Shown here piece by piece: positions 1-6,970 of a DNA stretch of 64,000 bases. The position numbers and the translations under genes were made by a program. The stretch's first letter is position 1, and each line of letters begins with the position of its first letter. This DNA comes from Candidatus Gastranaerophilales bacterium (lineage in GTDB: Bacteria > Cyanobacteriota > Vampirovibrionia > Gastranaerophilales > Gastranaerophilaceae), in NCBI GenBank assembly GCA_905234865.1, contig CAJOJE010000001.1:50021-114020 (forward strand), written 5' to 3'. The notes below the pieces were generated by a model. The model did no database searches. It was not told the DNA's origin and saw only the letters and a program-made list of their open reading frames with translations.

Positions 1-32
1 ATTTTAAGAACCTTTTTTAACGGAGAAACATT

Positions 33-896
33 ATGTTGGAACAAAACGAAAGCATGACTGCTAAATTGTGCTCTTATGCAAGAGCAAATCACTCTATTTG
101 TAAGGGCGATAAAATTTTTGACGATTTTCTTGCCTTTGCACTTATGGGGCACAGTGAGTATAAAAATACCGAAAAAATCATTAAAAAAAATTTTCCTAAG
201 TCAAAACCGATTAATTTTTTAAACGAATACATTTGCCCTGTCGTACTTCCGAGAATTGCCTATGCCGAAAGTCATCTGTGCCGTTTTTTAACAAAATTTG
301 ATAAAATTCAATATGTAATTTTGGGTGCAGGCATGGATACTTTTTCTTTAAGGAATAAAAATCCTAATATTGACGTGTATGAACTCGATCATCCTTTGAC
401 CCAAAAATACAAATTAAAAAGAATAAAGGAAGCTAATTTTAATATACCGTCCAATACTTATTTTGTTCCGATTGACTTTGAAATTGAAAATATAAAAGAT
501 GTTCTTTATGTGTCTGATTATGACTTTATGAAGCCCACTTTCTTCAGTTTTTTGGGTGTAACCTATTATTTGGATTTAAACTCTTTTGAAAGCACTATTA
601 AAAGCATATCCGAAGTTTCCGTTGACGGTTCGGAGCTTGTTTTTGATTTTCCCGATAAAAGTATTTTTCAAAAATCAAGAACAAAAATGTTGTCTGACAT
701 CACATCTTCCATGGGAGAACCCATGAAAGACGGGCTTAATTTTTCTGAAATTGATGAGATATTTAAAAAATACGATTTCAAGGTTAAAAATCATTTTAAG
801 CCCAACGATATTCAAAAATATTACCTTAAAAAGTCAGACAATTTGAAGGCATACGAAAATATCCACTTTATTATTGCAGCAAAGGAGAACTTATAA
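33..896 (+). CDS. SAM-dependent methyltransferase, LCMT/TcmP-like
   Basis: This is probably a class I S-adenosylmethionine-dependent O-methyltransferase of the leucine carboxyl methyltransferase / TcmP-like family. The SAM-binding glycine motif YVILGAGMDTFSLR (about residues 93-106) is typical of that family, and the 287-residue length fits. A later DYDFMKPTFFSFLGVTYYLD stretch matches the family's post-motif segment. The start is supported by a GGAG ribosome site 9 bases upstream. Its stop overlaps the next start (TAATG), so it is translationally coupled to the cystathionine gene. The substrate is unknown. The setting resembles the yrrT-mccA-mccB arrangement of Bacillus, where a methyltransferase accompanies methionine-to-cysteine genes, but YrrT belongs to a different family. 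Confidence 0.8.
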   Translation: MLEQNESMTAKLCSYARANHSICKGDKIFDDFLAFALMGHSEYKNTEKIIKKNFPKSKPINFLNEYICPVVLPRIAYAESHLCRFLTKFDKIQYVILGAGMDTFSLRNKNPNIDVYELDHPLTQKYKLKRIKEANFNIPSNTYFVPIDFEIENIKDVLYVSDYDFMKPTFFSFLGVTYYLDLNSFESTIKSISEVSVDGSELVFDFPDKSIFQKSRTKMLSDITSSMGEPMKDGLNFSEIDEIFKKYDFKVKNHFKPNDIQKYYLKKSDNLKAYENIHFIIAAKENL

Positions 897-2050
897 TGAC
901 AAATTTTGAAACGCTTTTAATCCATGGAGGTAATTCGGTTGACGAAAAAACCGGCGCCGTTAATGTTCCTATTTTTCAAACTTCAACCTTTAAACAAGAC
1001 GGCTTAGGGCAAAACAGGGGGTATGAATATTCAAGAACAAAAAATCCGACAAGGGATGTTTTGGAAAGTTTAATTGCTCGGCTTGAAGGCGGTAAATTCG
1101 GTTTTGCCTTTGCCTCCGGGCTTTCTGCAATTACAACTGTTTTATCCTTATTTAAGTTTGGTGATAATATCGTAATTTCAAATAACGTTTACGGAGGTAC
1201 GTTCAGGCTTTTAAATCAAGTATTTAATAATTTCGGCATAACTTTTACGGTTGCCGAGAACAATGATTTTGAAACCGCAATAAAAAATAACAAAAATACA
1301 AAAGCCGTTTTAATTGAAAGCCCCGCCAATCCTCTTTTAACAGTCACCGATATTGAGCATGTTTCAAATATCGCCCATAAATACGGAGCACTTTCTATTG
1401 TTGATAATACTTTTATGACACCTTACCTTCAAAAACCCCTTGAATTAAATGCGGATATTGTTATTCATTCTGCAACAAAGTACTTAGGAGGACATTGCGA
1501 CCTTATTGCGGGGCTTGTTGTCGTAAAAGACGAAATTTTGGGTGAAAAAACAGCTTTTCTTCAAAATTCAATCGGAGCCGTACTTGAACCTTTTGATTCT
1601 TTCCTTTTAATAAGAGGCATAAAAACCCTTGCGGTCAGAATGGACAGAATTGTTCAAAATGCTTGGTTTGTATCGGAATTTTTAGCAGCTCATAAAGCCG
1701 TAAAAAATGTATATTATCCGGGGTTAAAAACTTCTTTGGGGTATGAAACGAATTTAAAACAGGCAAAAAACGGCGGCGGAATGATTTCTTTCGAATTGAA
1801 GGAAAATTACGACATTAAAAAGTTCTTTTCTTCTTTAAAACTTGTTACTCTTGCAGAAAGTTTGGGCGGAGTCGAGTCTTTAATTTGCCATCCTTCTTCT
1901 ATGACACATAGTTCAATACCTTTTGAAATAAGACAAAAAATCGGAATAACCGAAGGATTAATCAGACTTTCCGTAGGTATTGAAAATAAAGACGATATTA
2001 TAAACGATTTGGATAATGCGATAAGAAAGGCGGAAAATAATGCTATATAA
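896..2050 (+). CDS. Cys/Met metabolism PLP enzyme (cystathionine gamma-lyase or gamma-synthase)
   Basis: This is a pyridoxal-phosphate enzyme of the MetB/MetC/MccB fold type I family, 384 residues, full length. The PLP lysine is K195 in HSATKYLGGH, and the upstream substrate/PLP contacts YEYSRTKNPTRD and ASGLSA are present. Family members either make cystathionine from an activated homoserine or cleave it to cysteine, 2-oxobutyrate and ammonia. Sequence alone does not separate these roles. Because it is coupled to a CysK/CBS-type partner and a methyltransferase, I lean to cystathionine gamma-lyase in reverse transsulfuration. It overlaps the methyltransferase stop by one base and the next gene by 11 bases, so the three genes form one operon. 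Confidence 0.88.
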   Translation: MTNFETLLIHGGNSVDEKTGAVNVPIFQTSTFKQDGLGQNRGYEYSRTKNPTRDVLESLIARLEGGKFGFAFASGLSAITTVLSLFKFGDNIVISNNVYGGTFRLLNQVFNNFGITFTVAENNDFETAIKNNKNTKAVLIESPANPLLTVTDIEHVSNIAHKYGALSIVDNTFMTPYLQKPLELNADIVIHSATKYLGGHCDLIAGLVVVKDEILGEKTAFLQNSIGAVLEPFDSFLLIRGIKTLAVRMDRIVQNAWFVSEFLAAHKAVKNVYYPGLKTSLGYETNLKQAKNGGGMISFELKENYDIKKFFSSLKLVTLAESLGGVESLICHPSSMTHSSIPFEIRQKIGITEGLIRLSVGIENKDDIINDLDNAIRKAENNAI

Positions 2051-2951
2051 TTCCATGCAAGATTTAATCGGAAATACCCCGATTGTAAAATTGAATAACG
2101 TAATAAAGAATAATGATGTTCGAATTTATGCAAAACTTGAATACTATAATCCTTCAGGTTCCGTTAAAGACAGAATAGGAAAATATATGATAGAAGATGC
2201 CGAAAAAAGGGGTATATTAAATAAAGGCGGCGTTATAGTCGAAGGAACCGCAGGGAATACGGGACTTGGAATTGCATTTGCCGCTTTAAACAAGGGGTAT
2301 AGAGTAATATTTTGCGTTCCCGAAAAATTTTCGATTGAAAAACAAACGCTTATGAAAGCGCTCGGTGCAGAAATTATAAACACAAAAAGAGAATTCGGCA
2401 TGCTTGGTGCGGCAAAAAAGGCGGAAGAAATAAGAAATTCATTCGCCGGTGCAATTTCTCTCGAACAATTTAAAAACCCCGTTAATCCTCTTGCGCATTA
2501 CGAAACAACGGGACGTGAAATTTACGAAGATTTGAACGGACAAATTGATTATTTGATATCGGGTGCAGGCTCCGGCGGAACATACACAGGAATTATGCGT
2601 TATTTAAAGGAGAAAAATCCGAATATAAAAGGCGTTTTGGCTGACCCTAAAGGTTCAACCATGGGCGGCGGGGATGAACATTTTGATTATAATATTGAAG
2701 GAATCGGAAACGATTTTATACCTGATACAATGGATATGTCCTTAGTTGATATTGTTATAAAAATAACTGATGATGAAGCATTTTTTAATTCAAGACAACT
2801 TGCAAGGCATGAGGGAATTTTTGCAGGCTCGAGTTCCGGTGCTGTTTTAGCCGCTGCGAAGAAATTAATTAATAATGGCGCTAAAGGTAATCTGGTTCTT
2901 GTTTTTCCCGATAGAGGCGACAGATATTTTTCAAAAGAGTTGTATAACTGA
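2040..2951 (+). CDS. Cysteine synthase / cystathionine beta-synthase family protein
   Basis: This is a fold type II PLP enzyme of the CysK/CBS family, 303 residues. It opens with QDLIGNTPIVKLNNV, has the PLP lysine K43 in PSGSVKDRIG, the Asn-loop EGTAGNTGLGIA, and the phosphate cradle SGAGSGGTYTG. CysK usually reads PTSGNTG, so the GTAGNTG loop is more like O-acetylserine-dependent cystathionine beta-synthases (MccA type). Pairing with a cystathionine lyase supports that, but it may be a plain O-acetylserine sulfhydrylase. The start at 2040 has an AAGGCGG ribosome site 6 bases upstream, inside the previous gene. A second in-frame ATG lies at 2055. No C-terminal CBS regulatory domain is present. 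Confidence 0.88.
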   Translation: MLYNSMQDLIGNTPIVKLNNVIKNNDVRIYAKLEYYNPSGSVKDRIGKYMIEDAEKRGILNKGGVIVEGTAGNTGLGIAFAALNKGYRVIFCVPEKFSIEKQTLMKALGAEIINTKREFGMLGAAKKAEEIRNSFAGAISLEQFKNPVNPLAHYETTGREIYEDLNGQIDYLISGAGSGGTYTGIMRYLKEKNPNIKGVLADPKGSTMGGGDEHFDYNIEGIGNDFIPDTMDMSLVDIVIKITDDEAFFNSRQLARHEGIFAGSSSGAVLAAAKKLINNGAKGNLVLVFPDRGDRYFSKELYN

Positions 2952-3048
2952 AATTGATTGAAATTGTGTTTATCAAGAATAATAAAATTGTACACTACGG
3001 GTTTTTCGTATAAAATATAAAAATGTATTTACTTTGGAAAATTTTTCC

Positions 3049-3297
3049 ATGAAAAATAAGCCATTTCTTATAATTGTACCCTTAATTACGATTTTATTAT
3101 TCTTGTCCGTATTTTTTACGGCTTGTATTCTCTGTTTTGTAAATGACGAAAATTCCGAATATGAATCAATTCAAGCTTCTTATGATATGTTCGAAGAAAA
3201 ATTATCGACAAAAGAAGAAATAGAAGTTATGAAATTAAAAAATGAAGAATTTTGGCAATTTCTCAAATTAAATCATTTTGGTGCTTTTGTAGAATAA
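3049..3297 (+). CDS. Small single-pass membrane protein, unknown
   Basis: I do not recognise this 82-residue protein. Residues 5-30 are strongly hydrophobic (PFLIIVPLITILLFLSVFF) and are followed by an acidic/basic charged tail predicted to be helical. This suggests an N-terminal anchor with a short domain on one side of the membrane. A cysteine near the end of the hydrophobic segment (FTAC) does not fit a good lipobox. A TTG start at 3034 would add five residues, but the ATG at 3049 is more plausible. It stands alone between the cysteine-synthesis operon and the putative peptidase gene. Function is unknown. Confidence 0.55.
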   Translation: MKNKPFLIIVPLITILLFLSVFFTACILCFVNDENSEYESIQASYDMFEEKLSTKEEIEVMKLKNEEFWQFLKLNHFGAFVE

Positions 3298-3334
3298 AAA
3301 AGTTTTTGCATTTTTTTAAAAAATAAAGTACAAT

Positions 3335-3360
3335 ATTTTGTAAAGAATAATTTACAAAAT
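3335..3360. repeat. Perfect 10-bp inverted repeat upstream of putative peptidase
   Basis: ATTTTGTAAA, a 6-base loop GAATAA, then TTTACAAAAT. It lies 40 bases before the start of the gene at 3400. It may be an operator for a dimeric regulator or an mRNA hairpin. The arm TTTTGTAAA also begins the upstream boxes seen at 19771 and 44201. Confidence 0.55.
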
Positions 3361-3399
3361 TGGTGTCAATTTTTTAAGATGGAAATACTTTATTAAAAT

Positions 3400-4146
3400 A
3401 TGTTTAATTCGACAAAAAAGCTCAGGTCCTCAAAACCTCTTGCGCTTTTAAAATTGGCGGAATACGGCAAGAAACGACTTGAAAGCTCGGAAATTTTAAA
3501 AAAGGTTACAAAATTAGATTCAAAAGCGGCTCCTTCATTTAATGAAAAAACAAGTGCGCTTATGGGTTCAAGGCTCGCATTATGTAATTTTCAAAAGGAA
3601 TTTGGAGAAGTCAAATCAGGCGCTTATCTTTCTCTAATGGCAAAAAAGCTCAAAGAAGCGGGTGCGGATGACAGTACGATTTGCAAAACTTTTAAAACAG
3701 AGAGAATGTACTTGTCTAAAGCTAGAATTATGCGAAAAGAAGTTTGGTTTAAAAAACATTCCGATTTTGACGAATATATTTCAACTCTAAAACAATATTT
3801 AATCGATTTTGGCACATATATGGATTCGGTTGAATGTGCGGATATTACTTTATACAGCCTTTTAAAACAAGGAATTCCTTCTAAAAACGTTACGTTAAAC
3901 ATCCGGAATTTATCGGGAAAAACTTCCGATAATATTGAACATGTATTCACTCTTGCAGGAATTAACAAAAACTTTAATGAGAGAAACCCTATGTCTTGGG
4001 GAAAAGAAGCGATTATCTGCGATGCATGGATAAATAAAGCAATGCCTGCCGATATCGGGTTAGATTTTTATAAAAAGCTTTTTAACTTTAATCCAAAAAC
4101 GCAAAGGCTTGCTTTTGCGCCTTGCAGCAGGTTTTACAGCTTTTAA
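3400..4146 (+). CDS. Putative papain/transglutaminase-fold cysteine peptidase, effector-like
   Basis: No family was recognised with certainty. The C-terminal half shows the spacing of a papain-like or transglutaminase-like triad. C146 begins a helix (SVECADITLYSLLKQG), H181 sits in a strand (NIEHVFTLAG), and D208 precedes W210 (AIICDAW), like the 'CxE...H-hydrophobic...DPW' layout of several secreted cysteine peptidases. The N-terminal 120 residues are helical and charged, with no signal peptide or membrane segment. Its 3' end overlaps the convergent fliI-type gene by 4 bases. Finding an effector-like peptidase beside an export ATPase is suggestive only. It could equally be a cytoplasmic protein. 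The start has only a weak GGAA 12 bases upstream. Confidence 0.55.
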   Translation: MFNSTKKLRSSKPLALLKLAEYGKKRLESSEILKKVTKLDSKAAPSFNEKTSALMGSRLALCNFQKEFGEVKSGAYLSLMAKKLKEAGADDSTICKTFKTERMYLSKARIMRKEVWFKKHSDFDEYISTLKQYLIDFGTYMDSVECADITLYSLLKQGIPSKNVTLNIRNLSGKTSDNIEHVFTLAGINKNFNERNPMSWGKEAIICDAWINKAMPADIGLDFYKKLFNFNPKTQRLAFAPCSRFYSF

Positions 4147-5489
4147 ATATTAACATCTCTCATCATATCTTTTAGAGTTTGTATTGTTGTGTCCATTGAA
4201 ACTAAATCAGTCGTTCTTTGCTGCAAAAAGGCATTAATTTGCGGCATTAGTTGAATTGCTATATCAAGTTTCGGGTTTGAGCCCGATTGATACATACCGA
4301 CATCTATTAAGTCTTTATTTTCTCTGTATAAAGCCATAAGCTGACGCATTTTAGCGGCCGCCGTTTGGTGTTCTCTGTCCGTTATTGTCGTAAACAACCT
4401 TGAAACAGAGCCCAGAACATCAATTGCAGGGTAATGGTTCATTTCGGCAACTTTTCTTGAAAGGAAAATATGCCCGTCAACAATACCCCTTACAATATCA
4501 ACAATCGGGTCCGTTATATCGTCGCCTTCCATAAGAACCGTATATAATGCCGTTATTGAGCCCTTTTCGGAATTTCCCGTACGTTCAAGCGCTCTTTGAA
4601 GCCATGAAAAAATGCTTGGCGGATAACCTTTCATTGTAGGCGGCTCTCCGATTGAAAGTCCTACTTCTCTTCCTGCCATGGCGCATCTTGTAACGGTATC
4701 GGTCATAAGGAAAACTTTTTTCCCTTTATCTCTAAAATATTCGCAAACGCTTGTTGCCGCAAGTAGACACTTCATTCTGATTAACGGCGGTAAATCTCCC
4801 GTTGCGCAAACAACGACCGATTTTTTCATGCCTTCTTCGCCAAGAGAATCTTCCATAAATTCTTTAACTTCTCTGCCACGTTCTCCGATTAGCGCCATAA
4901 CGTTGACATCAGCTTCAGAATTTCTTGCAATCATACCCAATGTTGTACTTTTTCCGACACCCGAACCTGCAAAAAGACCCATTCTCTGCCCCCCGCCAAG
5001 CGTTAAAAGCCCGTCGATTGCTCTAATTCCCGTTGAAATCGTGTTTTTTATAATCGGTCTTGAAAAAGGGTCAGGCACATTTCCGTTAATATTAACATAT
5101 TCTGCCCCCTCAATATCTAAAGGGCGCCCGTCCATTGCTTCTCCGAGCGGGTTTATTAATCTTCCCAAAAGAAAATCTCCGACGGGAAGCATAATGGGAC
5201 CTCCCGTTGTTTCTACCAATGAACCCTGTCCTATGCCTTCGCCGTCATATAAAAGAAGTAATTGAGCCATTTCACCCTTAAATGCAACAACTTCTGCGGC
5301 TTTTCTTTCTCCGGTGTATGTTTGAATATAACAAAGGTCACCGATTTTAAGCCCCGGCAGCTTGACTTCTACGGTTAAACCCACAAGTTTTGAAACAACT
5401 CCTTTATATTTATATAAAGGAAGGTTTTCAAGAGTTTCCGATACCTTTAATTTGGCTTTATGAAGTTTGTATTCAAAATCTTCCTGCAT
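4143..5489 (-). CDS. fliI: Flagellar/type III secretion export ATPase (FliI/YscN family)
   Basis: This ATPase belongs to the FliI/YscN family, which powers export through the flagellar or injectisome type III apparatus. The 448-residue length is normal. The Walker A motif GLFAGSGVGKST lies near residue 179, followed by ALIGERGREVKEF. The family hallmark GREVGLSIGEPPTMKGYPPS and the Walker B-like KKVFLMTDTVTR are present. These features distinguish it from F1-ATPase subunits and Rho. No other flagellar or secretion genes are in the window, so flagellum versus secretion cannot be decided. A ribosome site AAGGA precedes the ATG. It is convergent with, and overlaps by 4 bases, the putative cysteine peptidase gene. 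Confidence 0.9.
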   Translation of the reverse strand: MQEDFEYKLHKAKLKVSETLENLPLYKYKGVVSKLVGLTVEVKLPGLKIGDLCYIQTYTGERKAAEVVAFKGEMAQLLLLYDGEGIGQGSLVETTGGPIMLPVGDFLLGRLINPLGEAMDGRPLDIEGAEYVNINGNVPDPFSRPIIKNTISTGIRAIDGLLTLGGGQRMGLFAGSGVGKSTTLGMIARNSEADVNVMALIGERGREVKEFMEDSLGEEGMKKSVVVCATGDLPPLIRMKCLLAATSVCEYFRDKGKKVFLMTDTVTRCAMAGREVGLSIGEPPTMKGYPPSIFSWLQRALERTGNSEKGSITALYTVLMEGDDITDPIVDIVRGIVDGHIFLSRKVAEMNHYPAIDVLGSVSRLFTTITDREHQTAAAKMRQLMALYRENKDLIDVGMYQSGSNPKLDIAIQLMPQINAFLQQRTTDLVSMDTTIQTLKDMMRDVNI

Positions 5490-5515
5490 AGTATCCTTAA
5501 TATAATTTTAAAACT

Positions 5516-5543
5516 TTGCGCACAATAAGAAAAATTCTATATT
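5516..5543 (+). promoter_or_regulatory. Candidate sigma-70 promoter for structured RNA
   Basis: TTGCGC, 16 bases, TATATT on the plus strand, just ahead of the GC-rich folded segment at 5544. The region also forms an inverted repeat (TTTGCGC...GCGCAAA, 5515-5551), which could instead be a hairpin of a minus-strand transcript. Confidence 0.4.
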
Positions 5544-5755
5544 GGCGCAAAGACCCCAAAAAAAGCAAATTTTGTTACCTGCCAAGCTCCGGCAGGGGGG
5601 TGAGCGCCTCGACAAATCCGTTTCCTTTAAAAAAGCTAAAAGCCCAAGGTATACTTCATAATGCCTTTTGAAAGAGCTGCTCTCCCGTTTTATAAAAATG
5701 TAGGAACAAAATTACAACCCTTCTTGGAGTACTTACATTTTAACATTTTTTTTGA
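5544..5755 (+). ncRNA. Candidate structured non-coding RNA with k-turn-like helix
   Basis: The 280-base gap upstream of fliI has no credible ORF but strong RNA-like pairing. GGCGC (5544-5548) pairs with GCGCC (5604-5608), CCC (5555-5557) pairs with GGG, and CCTGCC (5578-5583) pairs with GGCAGG (5591-5596). Between the outer and inner helices, AAA-GA faces U-GA, which is the layout of a kink-turn. A further match, ATTTTGTTACC (5568-5578) with GGAACAAAAT (5703-5712), would make a long-range or pseudoknot helix. A possible terminator stem AAAATGTA/TTACATTTT and a T-run at 5746-5753 follow. Strand is inferred from the promoter-like sequence and the k-turn. I could not match it to 6S, SRP, RNase P or tmRNA. 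Confidence 0.4.
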
Positions 5756-5770
5756 GTTTGTCTATATGGC

Positions 5771-6037
5771 TTATGAGTATCCCAAATATCTCTTAAGTTC
5801 TTTTGCTCTTTTTTTACGCATTAATTTATTTGTACGTTTTTTGATGACAGGCTCGATTGTGCCTTCAGGCATGGCTGCTCTGAAGAAATCCTCATTCATG
5901 GCATCGAATTTCTTCAGTTTTTCCATTGCATCTTCCATACACGATTGTCTGGCTTTTTTAATTAGGCAATCAAATTCTGTTTTTTCTATAAACCCGTAAA
6001 AACTCATACTAATATTATGCGTTTCTTTTTGTTGCAT
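5771..6037 (-). CDS. Hypothetical small basic protein
   Basis: I do not recognise this protein of up to 88 residues. It is rich in Lys, Arg, Glu and Met, has no membrane segment, and ends in a strongly basic stretch (KKRTNKLMRKKRAKELKRYLG) that could bind nucleic acid. The first ATG has no clear ribosome site. An internal ATG at 6007 (residue 11, MSFYGF) is an alternative. It lies 24 bases downstream of engB on the same strand and may be the last gene of that transcript. Function unknown. Confidence 0.5.
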   Translation of the reverse strand: MQQKETHNISMSFYGFIEKTEFDCLIKKARQSCMEDAMEKLKKFDAMNEDFFRAAMPEGTIEPVIKKRTNKLMRKKRAKELKRYLGYS

Positions 6038-6061
6038 GGCAAAAAAATTTACAAAAATAAA

Positions 6062-6643
6062 CTAAATCTCAACACTTGCTATGAAATCAAGAATTTTATC
6101 TTTATAAAAAGGCTTTTTTGAGGAAAAGGGAATGCACATTGTTTTTGTGAAATTTTCTATTTCTTTTATTTTTTTTATAATATCGCCTTGTTTTACCAGG
6201 TCACATTTGGTTAAAACGTTGATAAACGGGGCTTTGTTTAAAATTAACCAATCAACCATTTGAATATCGTTTTCTAAAAGCCCGTGTCTTGCATCTACAA
6301 AAAGAAAACAATATGATAAATTTTCTCTTTTTAAAAGGTATTCTTCAAGATTTTTTGCCCATTTATTCTGTATTTCTTTTGAAACTTTTGCATAGCCGTA
6401 GCCCGGAAGGTCTGCAATGTAGAACGTTTTTTTATCTCCGATGATTTCAAAATGATTAATTAACCTTGTTTTCCCGGGGGTATTAGAGGTTTTTGCAAGA
6501 TTGTTCATATTGACTAATGCGTTTATAAAACTTGATTTTCCGGCATTTGACCGTCCCAAAAGCGCAAATTCAAGCCCGTCAAGTTTTGGTGCCGATTTGA
6601 GGGAGGGCGAGCTTATCAGGAATTTTGCCGTCTTTATTTTCAT
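6062..6643 (-). CDS. engB: Ribosome biogenesis GTP-binding protein EngB/YsxC
   Basis: This is the essential Era-like GTPase that assists assembly of the large ribosomal subunit. The 193-residue length is typical. The G1 motif GRSNAGKSS is near residue 30, G2/G3 are TPGKTRLINHF and DLPGYGYAKV, and G4 is LTKCDL. The N-terminal KIKTAKFLISSPSLKSAPK matches the family, so the first ATG is the right start. The unusual point is that its first 65 bases overlap the end of the upstream gene in another frame. An AAGG ribosome site about 10 bases upstream lies inside that gene. Confidence 0.93.
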   Translation of the reverse strand: MKIKTAKFLISSPSLKSAPKLDGLEFALLGRSNAGKSSFINALVNMNNLAKTSNTPGKTRLINHFEIIGDKKTFYIADLPGYGYAKVSKEIQNKWAKNLEEYLLKRENLSYCFLFVDARHGLLENDIQMVDWLILNKAPFINVLTKCDLVKQGDIIKKIKEIENFTKTMCIPFSSKKPFYKDKILDFIASVEI

Positions 6644-6881
6644 TTATTAAATGCCTTAATTCATTGATTTGTCGTTTATATATAACTGAAGAAAGTAATT
6701 TGTATGCTTTTTCGGAATTTACTACATTAATCTGTATGCCGTTTTTCATGGGCTGAACGGAAATTGATTTTTCGCCCCCGACTTCCGTTTCTATACCCGT
6801 TACCTGAATTATGGTCTTTTTTAAGATACTTAAAGGTTCTCTTAAAAATTCTTCAAAAGATTGTAAAATGTTTTTCTTCAT
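6579..6881 (-). CDS. Hypothetical protein overlapping engB
   Basis: I do not recognise this 100-residue protein. The first 70 residues alternate helix and strand (IQVTGIETEVGGEKSISVQP), and the C-terminus is polar. It has no signal peptide. Its last 65 bases overlap the start of engB in a different frame, so the two genes must be co-transcribed and possibly translationally coupled. Its start faces aroA across about 90 bases, so a divergent promoter region is likely between them. Confidence 0.6.
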   Translation of the reverse strand: MKKNILQSFEEFLREPLSILKKTIIQVTGIETEVGGEKSISVQPMKNGIQINVVNSEKAYKLLSSVIYKRQINELRHLINENKDGKIPDKLALPQIGTKT

Positions 6882-6970
6882 AATTATTTAAAACCATTCT
6901 ATCAAAAAACTTGCTTTTTTTGTATAATTCATACATATTGATTTAATAATTTGTTATAAGGGTAATTTTT

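Noticed and set aside
4678..5265. 195-residue plus-strand ORF opposite the FliI-type gene
   Set aside because: Antisense shadow of a strongly conserved gene, with Pro/Ser-rich nonsense composition and no start signals.
4143..5489. Reading the ATPase as an F1-ATPase beta subunit or Rho factor
   Set aside because: The GREVGLSIGEPPTMKGYPPS and ATGDLPPLIRMKCLLAA segments are specific to the FliI/YscN family.
5520..5590. Possible cyclic-di-GMP-I (GEMM) riboswitch, from the strings GCACA, CGCAAAG and GTTACC in order
   Set aside because: The conserved GGGCAAACC segment and the GG-AGCC part are missing, the spacing is too short, and no plus-strand gene follows.
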